The notes under the pieces are model-generated. The model was not told the DNA's origin. It was given only the letters and a program-made list of their open reading frames with translations, and did no database searches. The position numbers were made by a program, and so were the translations under genes. A stretch of 64,000 bases of DNA from Rhizobiales bacterium Y(2018) (GTDB lineage Bacteria; Pseudomonadota; Alphaproteobacteria; Rhizobiales; Aestuariivirgaceae), in contig SCPD01000019.1 of the NCBI GenBank assembly GCA_005502925.1, positions 1 through 64,000 of the forward strand, written 5' to 3'. Shown here in pieces: positions 8,968 to 17,889 of the stretch (positions within the stretch are counted from its first letter, which is position 1; each line of letters opens with the position of its first letter).

Positions 8968-9777
8968 TCATTCGTCCGCCGGCCGATGATCGGCGAGCGG
9001 CACGCACATCGGTGTGCCGGCGATCGGATCCGGCATGACGGCCGCCGCCACGCCAAAAACTTGTGCGATCCTGTCGGCGGTCATCACATCGGGCGGGCGT
9101 CCGGCGGCGGCGATCCGTCCCTTCTTCAGCAGCACCATATGGTCGGCATGGCGGGCAGCCTGATTGAGATCGTGGAGAACGGCGACGACGGTCTTGCCCC
9201 GCTCACGCACCAATTGGACGAGAAGCTCCATCACGTCGATCTGATGCGCGAGATCGAGGAAGGTCGTGGGTTCGTCGAGGAGCAGGACGGTCGACTGCTG
9301 CGCCAGCGTCATGGCGATCCACGCCCGCTGGCGTTGGCCGCCCGACAGGCTGTCGAGCGGGTGTCCGGCAAGATCGGCCATCCGGGTCAGCTGCAAGGCA
9401 TCGGTGCAGGCCGCGTCATCCGCATCCGACCAGCGGCCGAACAGGCTGCGATGCGGATAGCGGCCCTGCCGGACGAGATCGAGAACGGTCAGACCGTCCG
9501 GCGCCACCGGCCCCTGCGCCAGCATGCTCACCTGCCGGGCCAGTTCCTTCGTCGCGAAGCCGCGAAGCGCGCGGCCGGCGAGCTGGATCGTGCCGGCTAT
9601 CGGCGTGATGAGCCCGGCGAGGCTGCGCAGCAGGGTCGACTTGCCGCTGCCATTGGATCCCATCAGCGCGGTGAAGCTCTTTTCAGGAATGGCGAGATGG
9701 AGGTCCTCGACCACGGCGCCGCGCCCATAGCCGACCGATATGCCTTGCGCGGTGATCATCGGGTCAGGCCGTGACAT
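8968..9777 (-). CDS. Iron-siderophore ABC transporter ATP-binding protein
   Basis: A FecE/FhuC-type ATPase of 269 residues. Walker A is GSNGSGKST, the signature is LSGGQRQRAWIAMTLAQ, Walker B is VLLLDEPTTFLDLAHQ and the switch is VAVLHDLNQAARHADH. It powers the two FecCD permeases, whose genes precede it. It overlaps the upstream permease gene by 14 bases. The last 15 residues are rich in His and Pro. Confidence 0.92.
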   Translation of the reverse strand: MSRPDPMITAQGISVGYGRGAVVEDLHLAIPEKSFTALMGSNGSGKSTLLRSLAGLITPIAGTIQLAGRALRGFATKELARQVSMLAQGPVAPDGLTVLDLVRQGRYPHRSLFGRWSDADDAACTDALQLTRMADLAGHPLDSLSGGQRQRAWIAMTLAQQSTVLLLDEPTTFLDLAHQIDVMELLVQLVRERGKTVVAVLHDLNQAARHADHMVLLKKGRIAAAGRPPDVMTADRIAQVFGVAAAVMPDPIAGTPMCVPLADHRPADE

Positions 9778-10729
9778 GGCGCTGCCGCCACAGGAGATAG
9801 CCGAAGAACGGTGCTCCGATCAGCGCCGTTGTTATCCCGGCCGGCAGCTGCGCCGGCGCGATGACGCTGCGCCCCAGGAGATCCGCGGCCATCACCAGCG
9901 CCGCGCCGATCAGGGCGGCCATCGGGAGCAGGCGGGCATGGGCAGGGCCGACGAGACGGCGCGCCATATGCGGCGCGATCAGTCCGACGAAACCGATCAG
10001 CCCGGCGGCGGCGACGGCGGCGCCCGACAACAGCGTGCACAGAAAGATCATCAGCCCACGGATGAGATCGGCGCGTTGACCGAGACTCAGCGCGGCCGCA
10101 TCGCCGAAGCGGATGAGGTCGAGCTCGCGCGCCGCGATGAAAGCAAGCGCCAGAGGCGAGATCAGCCAGAGCGCCAGGAACCGCACGCTGCTCCAGTCGG
10201 CGTGATAGACGCTGCCGGCCAGCCAGATCATCGCCCGCTGGACGTCGTGAATGTCGCCGAAGGCCGTCAGCAGGGTCGTCGCCGCGCCGGCGAAGGCGGA
10301 CAGCCCGATGCCGATCAGGATGATCCGCGTCGAGGTCGTGCCGTTGCGCCATGACAGGACATGAAGGGCCCCGGCCGTGACGGCCGCGCCGGCGAAACCC
10401 GCTATGGCGAGAGATTGGATCGACGGGCCGTCGAGCATGACGATGAGAAGCATGGCGGCGAGCGCCGCGCCGGCATTGATGCCGAGGATACCGGGATCGG
10501 CGAGGGGGTTGCGCAGAATGGCTTGCGCGATGGCGCCGGCCACGGCGAGGCCCATGCCGACGAGCAGCGCCAGCAGCGCGCGCGGCAGGCGCAGGTCGAG
10601 GATGATCATCTGGGCTTCAGGATCTTCGCCGAAGAGATCGCCCCAAGCCAGCGGATGGTCGCCATAGGCGATGCTGGCGAGCATCAGCGCGGCGATGAGG
10701 ACGAGCAGGAGAACGATGCCGCGGGTCAT
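9764..10729 (-). CDS. Iron-siderophore ABC transporter permease (second subunit)
   Basis: A FecCD-family inner-membrane permease of 321 residues with 9-10 hydrophobic spans. Family motifs are LRLPRALLALLVGMGLAVAGAIAQAILRNPLADPGILGINAGA near the start and GLIGFVGLIAPHMARRLVGPAH with the coupling helix toward the end. ATG 10729 overlaps the TGA of the first permease (ATGA), indicating translational coupling. It probably pairs with the first permease as a heterodimer. Confidence 0.92.
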   Translation of the reverse strand: MTRGIVLLLVLIAALMLASIAYGDHPLAWGDLFGEDPEAQMIILDLRLPRALLALLVGMGLAVAGAIAQAILRNPLADPGILGINAGAALAAMLLIVMLDGPSIQSLAIAGFAGAAVTAGALHVLSWRNGTTSTRIILIGIGLSAFAGAATTLLTAFGDIHDVQRAMIWLAGSVYHADWSSVRFLALWLISPLALAFIAARELDLIRFGDAAALSLGQRADLIRGLMIFLCTLLSGAAVAAAGLIGFVGLIAPHMARRLVGPAHARLLPMAALIGAALVMAADLLGRSVIAPAQLPAGITTALIGAPFFGYLLWRQRHVTA

Positions 10730-11748
10730 CGTCCATGGCCCCGGAAGCGGCGCGCCAGCCAGATGAAGAAGGGCGCGCCGAGGAGGGCCAGGGAGACGCC
10801 GACCGGAAAGCTCTGGATCGCGAACAGGATCCGTCCCAGCGTGTCGGCGAGCACGACGGCCAGGGCGCCGCCGGCGGCGCTGAACGGGATGATCCAGCGA
10901 TAGTCGACGCCGGCCGTCAGCCGCGCAATATGCGGGATCACCAGACCGACGAAGCCGATGGGTCCGGTGAGCGCCACCGCACCGCCGGCGAGCAGGACGA
11001 CAAGGACCACCGCGAAGCCGCGCCAGAGAAGTGGATTCTGGCCGAGTGAACGGGCGGCCTCGGCGCCGAGGCTGAGCGTCATCAGATGGCGGCGGAAGAG
11101 GAGCGCGGCGGCGAGGCCGGTGAGGATATAGGGCGCGATGGCGCCGATGTCGGCCATGCTGCGGCCTGAGAGCGAGCCCGCGGTCCACAGGCGCACGCTG
11201 TCGAACGTCGCCTGGTCATAGATCAGCAGCGCGGTGGTGAGCGAGGACAGGCAGGCCGTGAGCACGGCGCCCGCCAGCACCAGCTTCAGCGGCGTTGCGC
11301 CCGACCGCCCGAACGACCCGAGCATGAACACGATCGCGGCGGCGCTCGCCGCGCCGGCGAAGGCGTACCAGACCAGGGCGCTCTGCGACCCCACGCCCAG
11401 AAGCGACATCGCCGCGACCACCGCGGCGGCGGCGCCGGCATTGACGCCCAGCAGGTCGGGAGCGGCGAGCGGATTGCCGGTCACCGCCTGCATGATCGCA
11501 CCCGCCACGGCGAGCGCGCTGCCGGCGAGGAGGCCGGCCAGCACGCGCGGCAGGCGCAAGCTCGTCACCACCAGATGCTCACGTGAGCCGTCGAAGGCGA
11601 CGATCGCGTCGACGACATCGCCGAGGCTGACCGACGCGGTGCCGGAGGCGGCCGCCCACAGCGTGAGCGGAATCAGAGCGAGGCACAAACCCGCCAAAGC
11701 GAGCTGGCGCGCCCGCTCCGATTCATCGGCGCCGATAAGAGAGCTCAC
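10726..11748 (-). CDS. Iron-siderophore ABC transporter permease (first subunit)
   Basis: A FecCD-family permease of about 340 residues. The conserved segment LRLPRVLAGLLAGSALAVAGAIMQAVTGNPLAAPDLLGVNAGA and the later GPIGFVGLVIPHIARLTAG are diagnostic. I start it at GTG 11748, which overlaps the TGA stop of the binding-protein gene (GTGA). The frame is open further upstream, but that part shadows the neighbour. It works with the second permease, the ATPase and the binding protein. Confidence 0.9.
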   Translation of the reverse strand: MSSLIGADESERARQLALAGLCLALIPLTLWAAASGTASVSLGDVVDAIVAFDGSREHLVVTSLRLPRVLAGLLAGSALAVAGAIMQAVTGNPLAAPDLLGVNAGAAAAVVAAMSLLGVGSQSALVWYAFAGAASAAAIVFMLGSFGRSGATPLKLVLAGAVLTACLSSLTTALLIYDQATFDSVRLWTAGSLSGRSMADIGAIAPYILTGLAAALLFRRHLMTLSLGAEAARSLGQNPLLWRGFAVVLVVLLAGGAVALTGPIGFVGLVIPHIARLTAGVDYRWIIPFSAAGGALAVVLADTLGRILFAIQSFPVGVSLALLGAPFFIWLARRFRGHGR

Positions 11749-12668
11749 GGCCTGGCCAGGATATAACGTTCGACGTCGTCGAGAACCCGCTGCGCCGAAA
11801 CGACACCATGGAAGCCCATCCATGTCGCCCGGTCGACGCGATAGGCGCGCCCGGCGCGCACCGCCGGCAGCAGTTGCCACAGCGGATTGGCGATGGTCTC
11901 CGCCGCGAGCTGGTCGTCGGGTGTTTCGTTGGTGCCCGAGATCACGACATAAAACAGAACGTCGCCGTCGAGGGCCGCGATCTCCTCCCAGTCCGGGCGT
12001 TTATCGACCTTGTCGTCGCTCGTCGTTTCGTAAGCCGTGCGTTTGACGCCCGCCTCGCGCAGCACCGCATAGGGCGCGTAGGCCGCGGGTCCGTCGAGAA
12101 ACACATTGAAGCCGCCGGGTTTGATCCATACCGCCGACAATTTGAGGTCGGGCATCCGCACCTTGATGGCGGCGGCGCGTTTTTCGTAAGCCGCGAGGTC
12201 GGCTTCCGCCTGTTCAAGGCGTCCGCCGATACGCGCGATAAGGCGGAGATGGGTCTTCCAGTCGACATGGTCGATGAGCAGTGTCGGCGCGATGCGCGAA
12301 AGCTTGTCATAGAGCCCGGCATGGATGTAGGACGCACCGATGATGAGGTCGGGCTTCAGCGCCAGGATGCGCTCGAGGCTCGGCTCGTACGGATGACCGA
12401 CATCGGCGACCTTCGCCGTCTCGGCCGCCGCGCGTATCCCTTCATCCTGGATTCCCGGATAGGCCGTGGCGAGCACCGGCACGCCGAGCTCGAAGAACAT
12501 GCCGAGCGTCAGAAGCGGGTCCAGCGTGACGATGCGTTTCGGCGCCGCCGGCACGCAGATCGGGCCGTTCATGACATGCTCGGTGATGAGCTGTCCCTCG
12601 CAGGCTCGCGCGGCCTCCGGCAGCGCCACGAGGGCGGCGAGAACCGCGAGGAGACGAAGCCGCTTCAT
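11745..12668 (-). CDS. Periplasmic iron-siderophore binding protein
   Basis: This 307-residue protein has a Sec signal (MKRLRLLAVLAALVALPEAARA) and the FecB/BtuF-type fold. Typical segments are PKRIVTLDPLLTLGMFFELGVPVLATAY, VGHPYEPSLERILALKPDLIIGASYI and WQLLPAVRAGRAYRVD. It would capture the ferric siderophore after outer-membrane transport and hand it to the permeases. It begins 4 bp after the TonB receptor stop. Confidence 0.9.
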   Translation of the reverse strand: MKRLRLLAVLAALVALPEAARACEGQLITEHVMNGPICVPAAPKRIVTLDPLLTLGMFFELGVPVLATAYPGIQDEGIRAAAETAKVADVGHPYEPSLERILALKPDLIIGASYIHAGLYDKLSRIAPTLLIDHVDWKTHLRLIARIGGRLEQAEADLAAYEKRAAAIKVRMPDLKLSAVWIKPGGFNVFLDGPAAYAPYAVLREAGVKRTAYETTSDDKVDKRPDWEEIAALDGDVLFYVVISGTNETPDDQLAAETIANPLWQLLPAVRAGRAYRVDRATWMGFHGVVSAQRVLDDVERYILARP

Positions 12669-12672
12669 CGGG

Positions 12673-15084
12673 TCAGAACTTCGCTTTCAGATTGACGCCG
12701 AAGGAGCGCCGCGGCCCGAGCTGGGCATAGACCGGCGTCGCATCGTGATCGACGACGGTGAGATAGCGTTCGTCGAACAGATTCTCGGCGAAGACGGTGA
12801 CCTCCCAATGCTCCATCCGGTAGCCCACCTGGCTGTTCACGATGAAGCGGGAGTCGATATCGTCGAGCGGCGCCACCCCGAAGCGGGCGGTGTAATCCGA
12901 TGTATATTTGGCGTCGGCGCCGATATGGATGCCGTTCTCGAATTCATACCGGCTGCCGAAGCCGACCGTCCATTTGGGCGCCTCCGGAAAGGCCTCGCCG
13001 GAAAGATCGCCGAACGTGGCGTGGTCGAATTCGAGGAACTCGGTGTCGAGATAGCCGATCGAGGCGAAGGCCGACCACCGGTCGGTGATCTGGAAATTGG
13101 GCTCGATCTCGAAGCCCCAGGCGCGCGAGGAGGCCGCATTGGTGGTCTCCCGATAGGAGGGCCGTGCCGGGTCGGGCCGGATCTCGATCTGCTGGTCGTC
13201 ATATTCCGTATAGAAGAGATTGGCGTTCAGCATCAGCCGGTCTTCCAGGAACCGTCCCTTATAGGAGAGCTCGTAGCTCTGCACGAATTCCGGATCGTAA
13301 TATTCCGGCGCGAAGGTCTCGTAATTCACATAGAAGCCGCCGGTGCGGAAGCCTTCCGTGTAAGTGAGGCCGACGGTATGCGACGGGCCGAACTGCTTGG
13401 CGATGCCGAGCTTGGGCACCAGGTTCACTTCGTTGAAATCGGCGCGGTTGGTGATCGGCGTCAGGTCGGTGCCATAAGGCCCCTCGGCATTGTCCTCCAC
13501 CGTCTTCTCGCGCAGATAGTCGATGCGCCCGCCGGCGGTGATGAACCAGCTCGGCAGGAATTCGTAAGTCGCCTCGCCGAAGGCCGCCAGGTTTTCGGTC
13601 TTGCGGGTCTGCAGCTGGTCGAGCCGGTAGGAGTCGAAGGCGACGGCGTCGAATTCGCTGTCGAAAGTCTGGTAGCTGCCGAACACGCCCGCCACCCACT
13701 TCCAGCGGTCGCGCGCGTAATTCAGGCGCACTTCCTGCGACACCAGCGTGTCGTCGACGGTGCCCCAGATGCCGTTGATGTTGCCCGGCGTGTCGGCATC
13801 GACGGAGCGCCGCGTGGTGCGGCCGAACTGTAAACCGGTCTGCGAGGTGAGGCGCAGCGTATCGGAGAAGTCATGCGTGACTTCGAGACCGGCATTGTGG
13901 ACCTTGATGGCGCGGTATTCGGCATAGGTCACCGGCACGTAGAAATCGCCGCGCTCGTCGTCGAGATCGAAGCCGGGGCCGATGCCGATCAGCCGCTCAT
14001 TCGGGCGGTCGTTCGAGAAGGCATAGGTGAGGACGGCGCGTGTGTCCTTGAGGCTTTCCGGCGTCAGCAGCAGCTTGGCGCGGATATTCTGCGAGATCTC
14101 GTTGGTGAGGTCGTCATAGCCCTCATAGTCCTTGAATGTGGGATAATCGACCGTCGTCTCGCCGCGTTCCACCGCGCCTGAGATGCGCAGCGCCGCCTGG
14201 TTCTCGACCGCCGGCATGTTCACCGCGAAGGCGGCGCCGGCGAGCTTGTTGTTGCCGAGCGTTCCCGACAGCAGCACTTCCTTGTCGAAGGTCGGGTCTT
14301 TCGATTTGACATAGATGGCGCCGACCATGGCGGCCCGTCCGCTGAGCGTCGATTGCGGGCCGCGATAGACCTCGACTTGCTCGACGTCCCACAGGCTCCT
14401 GGCGCCGAAGCGGGCATTGTAGCGGGTCTGCAGGATGCCATCGACATAGAGAGAGCCCGCCGGCGCGCCGGCCGGAACGAAACCTTCCGAATTCATGCCG
14501 CGGATGATGAAGCCGGTATTGAGGGTGGCGCCGTCCATGACATTGCCGAGACGGCGGAACGCATCCTGCGTGTATCGCATCTCGCCGTCTTCGATGTCCT
14601 TGGCGGTGACGACGCCGACGCTGGCGGTCGTGCTGTCGAGCGTCCTGGCGTTTTTCGCGCCATAGATGGTGATCACATCGAGAAGGATCGAGCCGTCCTC
14701 CTCGGTCGCAGGCGCCGCCGCCGCGGCGGCGCTGTCGCTGCTGAGCAGGATCTGGTCCTGGCCGGCGAAGCGGGCGCTGAGCCCGGTGCCGGCGAGGAGC
14801 GCCTTGAGCGCCTGGGCCGGGGTGAGCGTGCCTTTCACGCCGCGTGTGGTCTTGCCTTGGGCGAGCTCCGCATCGAACAGGATCTGCAGGCCCGATTGCG
14901 CCGCGAGGCGGTTGAGGGCCTGGGTCAGGGGGCCGGCCGGTATGGAGATCGCCTGCCGCGTCTTCTCAGCCGGCGCCGCGCTCTGGGCAATGGCGCCGCC
15001 GCCCGCGGGCAGCATCGCCATCGTGCCGGCGAGCAAGGCGAGCCTGAGCGCGCCCGAAAGATGTCCCGGCTTTCTCACAGTCAT
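12673..15084 (-). CDS. TonB-dependent siderophore receptor with STN signalling domain
   Basis: An 803-residue outer-membrane receptor. After a signal peptide (residues 1 to about 34), a secretin/TonB short N-terminal (STN) domain is seen (ISIPAGPLTQALNRLAAQSGLQILFDAELAQ ... ALKALLAGTGLSARF), used by FecA-type receptors to signal to FecR. The plug follows (DIEDGEMRYTQDAFRRLGNVMD, FIIRGMNSEGF, VEVYRGPQSTLSGRAAMVGAIYV). The beta barrel ends in FGVNLKAKF with a terminal Phe. It leads the transport genes and is likely controlled by the FecI-type sigma factor downstream. The siderophore is not known. Confidence 0.92.
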   Translation of the reverse strand: MTVRKPGHLSGALRLALLAGTMAMLPAGGGAIAQSAAPAEKTRQAISIPAGPLTQALNRLAAQSGLQILFDAELAQGKTTRGVKGTLTPAQALKALLAGTGLSARFAGQDQILLSSDSAAAAAAPATEEDGSILLDVITIYGAKNARTLDSTTASVGVVTAKDIEDGEMRYTQDAFRRLGNVMDGATLNTGFIIRGMNSEGFVPAGAPAGSLYVDGILQTRYNARFGARSLWDVEQVEVYRGPQSTLSGRAAMVGAIYVKSKDPTFDKEVLLSGTLGNNKLAGAAFAVNMPAVENQAALRISGAVERGETTVDYPTFKDYEGYDDLTNEISQNIRAKLLLTPESLKDTRAVLTYAFSNDRPNERLIGIGPGFDLDDERGDFYVPVTYAEYRAIKVHNAGLEVTHDFSDTLRLTSQTGLQFGRTTRRSVDADTPGNINGIWGTVDDTLVSQEVRLNYARDRWKWVAGVFGSYQTFDSEFDAVAFDSYRLDQLQTRKTENLAAFGEATYEFLPSWFITAGGRIDYLREKTVEDNAEGPYGTDLTPITNRADFNEVNLVPKLGIAKQFGPSHTVGLTYTEGFRTGGFYVNYETFAPEYYDPEFVQSYELSYKGRFLEDRLMLNANLFYTEYDDQQIEIRPDPARPSYRETTNAASSRAWGFEIEPNFQITDRWSAFASIGYLDTEFLEFDHATFGDLSGEAFPEAPKWTVGFGSRYEFENGIHIGADAKYTSDYTARFGVAPLDDIDSRFIVNSQVGYRMEHWEVTVFAENLFDERYLTVVDHDATPVYAQLGPRRSFGVNLKAKF

Positions 15085-15191
15085 AATGTTCCCCTTCGCG
15101 CCGTCCAGGGCGCTCCCCGCTGTTGTTCGTCATTCCGCTCATTGGAGTGACGAACGGGAACCGGCGCTTGGGACTCCGCCTCCGAAAAAAA

Positions 15192-16166
15192 TTATCTGCT
15201 GTCGCCTTCGCCCGCCGGCAGGCCGAGATGCCGGCGCATCGCCAGGCGCAGCTCGGCATCGCGCCGGTCGGCGGGGTTCAGCACGCAGGTCGGGCACAGC
15301 GTGCCGCTCTCGACCATATAGAAGCGGCAGCAGCCGCCCCGGGCGCGGAATGTGTGGGTATGGGCGCGATCCCCGCCGTCGCGCACCGTCAGGTCGAAAT
15401 AGTGGAGCTGGCGGTTGTTGAGCGGCGATCCCGGCTGCTTGAGAATGGCCATGGCCGACGCCTTGGCCTCCGCCAGGCGGTCGAAATGCCGTCCGGCCTC
15501 CAGGAAGCGCCCGGCGATCGCATCGGCTACGAGCCGCCACAGCGCATTGCGCGACAGGCCGGTCCTGTCTCTGAGCCGGGCGATCAGCGGCCGGAAATGG
15601 TCTTCGATGCCGCGCCGGTAGAGGCGGGCGAGCTCATCCGGGTCCTCCGGCGTCCGGAATGCGGAAGAAAGGTAGCGAACATGCGTGTGCCGCACTTTGT
15701 GCACATGCCCGCCATGTTCGCTTTCGCCCATCTCGAACCGCAAGGCGATATGGGGCGGCGAAAAATCGGCAACGATCCCGAAGCCCACGAAGAGCGCAAC
15801 GCTGGCGATGGCGACGGTCTGGCCATGGTCGATGATCAGGGCGGCGGCGCAGGTCTTGCGGTCGGCGCCGTGATGGAAGGCCTTGTGAAAATCGAGATGG
15901 TCCTCGAGGACGGCCGGGTCGGCGAACAGCGCCTCCGCCGTGATCCAGCCCGGTTCCGCCTTCCCCACCTCGACCCGCTGCTCCGGCCACAGCCGGGCCT
16001 GCGCCGCGAGCGCCGTCCGCAATTTGCCTCGCCCCGCGCAGCGGGGAGAGGAAGGGGCCCATTGCGAAGCAATGGGAGGGTGAGGGGCGCCCGGTCTCTT
16101 GGTGCCATGATGATGCGTTGGCTTTGCATCGGGCGAAATGGACTTCCCGTCTGGACCGGATTTCAT
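15192..16166 (-). CDS. FhuF-like siderophore-iron reductase
   Basis: The C-terminus has the [2Fe-2S] motif of FhuF proteins (GGCCRFYM ... CPTCVLNP, that is C-C-x(n)-C-x-x-C). The middle (ALIIDHGQTVAIASVALFVGFGIVADF, NALWRLVADAIAG) fits the family. It would reduce ferric siderophore in the cytoplasm and release iron. The frame is open to ATG 16166, but its first 50 codons run through a repeat (16028-16087), so the true start may be lower, for example TTG 16022, just below the repeat. Without that stretch the protein is near 275 residues, closer to known FhuF sizes. Confidence 0.78.
   Translation of the reverse strand: MKSGPDGKSISPDAKPTHHHGTKRPGAPHPPIASQWAPSSPRCAGRGKLRTALAAQARLWPEQRVEVGKAEPGWITAEALFADPAVLEDHLDFHKAFHHGADRKTCAAALIIDHGQTVAIASVALFVGFGIVADFSPPHIALRFEMGESEHGGHVHKVRHTHVRYLSSAFRTPEDPDELARLYRRGIEDHFRPLIARLRDRTGLSRNALWRLVADAIAGRFLEAGRHFDRLAEAKASAMAILKQPGSPLNNRQLHYFDLTVRDGGDRAHTHTFRARGGCCRFYMVESGTLCPTCVLNPADRRDAELRLAMRRHLGLPAGEGDSR
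16028..16087. repeat. Palindromic repeat overlapping the 5' end of the fhuF-like frame
   Basis: Two hairpins lie side by side: CCCCGC-GCA-GCGGGG (16032-16046) and CCCATTGC-GAA-GCAATGGG (16058-16076), flanked by GAGGAAGGGG and GGAGGGTGAGGGG. This is the look of a dispersed rhizobial intergenic repeat. It reads through without a stop on the minus strand as a Pro/Ser/Ala-rich segment of the reductase frame. Confidence 0.6.
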
Positions 16167-16485
16167 GAACGATTACCCTTGGCCTGATCCGGGCCACGGC
16201 GCGACCCCTAAGGGTAAGACGATCGAACCCGCCGCGCTGGGACACAGGCGGAGAAAAGTTCCTATCCCTTGACCTTGCCGCCGAGTTCCGCGCCACCTGC
16301 GCCACTGTGGCAATTGTCACGTGACATCGGCGCAAATCCTGCTATCAAGCCCCGCCGCTGAGAGCCTGACAGGCAGCGGCGCAAGGCCGGGGAACATCCA
16401 TCGAATGTGATGCGGGCGGTCAAGACAGCGGACGTGATATGCGTCGTGTGATCATCTCTGAATGTGTGACGGTGGATATCGACAT
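16167..16485. other. Intergenic region between divergent fhuF-like and hydrolase genes
   Basis: These 319 bp should hold promoters for both divergent genes. I see no further coding frame and no strong operator or terminator. Confidence 0.4.
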
Positions 16486-17367
16486 ATGGGCAAGGCCCGT
16501 TTCATTCCAATCCTCGCGGCCGCCGCTCTGACCTTCGGCATGAGCGCCACTCTTGCGGCCCGGGATGCGTCTTTCTGTGCCGGCGCCGGCACGCAAGCCG
16601 GCGCGGCGGAGACCGGCGCCGCACCCTGTCTCGATCCCGCGAACGCGGCCGCTGCCGCCACCGGAGCCAAATCGGGCAATCCGGTTCTGCAGAACAACAA
16701 GCCGGGGCCAGGTTCCGTCATTCCCGGCCCGATCACCCGGACCGGGCATTTCGTCTATCGCTGGCTGCGTCCTGAACTACCATCCGGTGAGACGATCGTG
16801 CTGCTGCATGGATCGGGGGGCGACGAGGCGAGTCTGTTCCGGCTCGCCGCGCGTATCGCGCCCGACGCGACGCTGCTCGGCGTGCGCGGCCGCGTCGTCC
16901 AGAAGGGCATCAAGCGCTGGTATGCGCGGGTGACGCCGACCAGCTTCGACCAAGCCGACATCCGCCACGAGGCGCGCGCTTTCGCAAAGTTCCTGACCGA
17001 ACGCATGGCGGCCGAAAAGCTCGACCTCGACCGCGCCGTGTTCATCGGCTATTCCAACGGCGCCAATCTGATCGCCGCGCTGACGCTCCTGCATCCCGAC
17101 CTGGTCCAGCGCGCCGTGCTGTTGCGCGCCATGCCGGTCCTCGACGCGGCCCCCGCCACCGATCTGAAGGGGACACGGTTTCTCTCCGTCGCCGGCGAGC
17201 GCGACAAGACCTACGGCCCCTTCGCCCCCGAGCTGGCCGAGCTGCTGCGCGGGCACGGCGCCGTCGTCGACACCGCGACGGTCGCCCGCGGCCACCTTCT
17301 CGGTGATGAGGATGTAAAGGTTGTCAGCGACTGGCTGAAGGCGGCGAATGCGGTGGCGGGGCAGTAA
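16486..17367 (+). CDS. Alpha/beta hydrolase (carboxylesterase/phospholipase type)
   Basis: A 293-residue exported hydrolase. It begins at ATG 16486 with a signal sequence (MGKARFIPILAAAALTFGMSATLAA) and a 60-residue low-complexity Ala/Gly stretch. The catalytic domain follows: ETIVLLHGSGGDEASLFRLA (oxyanion loop), AVFIGYSNGANLIAAL (nucleophile elbow G-x-S-x-G with S between Y and N), a likely Asp in AGERDKTYGPF and a His in VARGHLLGDED. The closest family is the dienelactone hydrolase/carboxylesterase YpfH group. It is the last host-like gene before the AT-richer island. Confidence 0.78.
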   Translation: MGKARFIPILAAAALTFGMSATLAARDASFCAGAGTQAGAAETGAAPCLDPANAAAAATGAKSGNPVLQNNKPGPGSVIPGPITRTGHFVYRWLRPELPSGETIVLLHGSGGDEASLFRLAARIAPDATLLGVRGRVVQKGIKRWYARVTPTSFDQADIRHEARAFAKFLTERMAAEKLDLDRAVFIGYSNGANLIAALTLLHPDLVQRAVLLRAMPVLDAAPATDLKGTRFLSVAGERDKTYGPFAPELAELLRGHGAVVDTATVARGHLLGDEDVKVVSDWLKAANAVAGQ

Positions 17368-17889
17368 TATCGAGGAGTAGTCCCGCATCCCGGTGCAGAT
17401 ATTTAGGTGCCGAGCGGTTAGCGAGACCTTTGTACTGACGATGCTGGGTGAGCTGGTCGAAGGATCAGCGAGCGTCAGTTGTAGAATTGCGTCCCTGATG
17501 TGTTTGACCTAAGGGAGTGTTCTTTTTATGTTGTAACATCGGTCGCGGTGCGATGAAGCGATCGACCATAGGTGGCCCTGACACGTCGGAAGACCGTCTC
17601 GTATCGAGGGCTTCTTGGCTGTTCGTACCACCATTGGATGGCGCTGACGCCAGCGTGAAATAGAAATTAGGCTTGGGTTGTTGAGTGCCCAATCCAAAAT
17701 TGGCCGCAGATTATCTTCTGGGAGACCCATGAGCATCCGATTTCCCTACGTTGCGGGCGGTTTTTTCGAGGCAGGGTCCCAGTAGGGACGTAGAATGACT
17801 CGACCGCGGGACGGTGATTGCGGACCTGGTCAAACGCGTTTGGTCATGGTACACTTTCATTTTCAACCCTCCTTTGATGGTCACACGTC
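17368..17889. other. Non-coding junction at the left edge of the island
   Basis: Over these 522 bp base composition changes from GC-rich to AT-richer. Short open frames (for example 17465-17692 and 17509-17736 on the minus strand) have no recognisable protein features. I see no integrase, insertion sequence ends or clear attachment repeat. The promoter of the downstream operon should lie here. Confidence 0.4.

Noticed and set aside
17465-17736. Two short minus-strand frames in the junction before the island, possibly remnants of a mobile gene.
   Set aside because: No transposase or integrase motif is visible, and the frames overlap each other in different phases.
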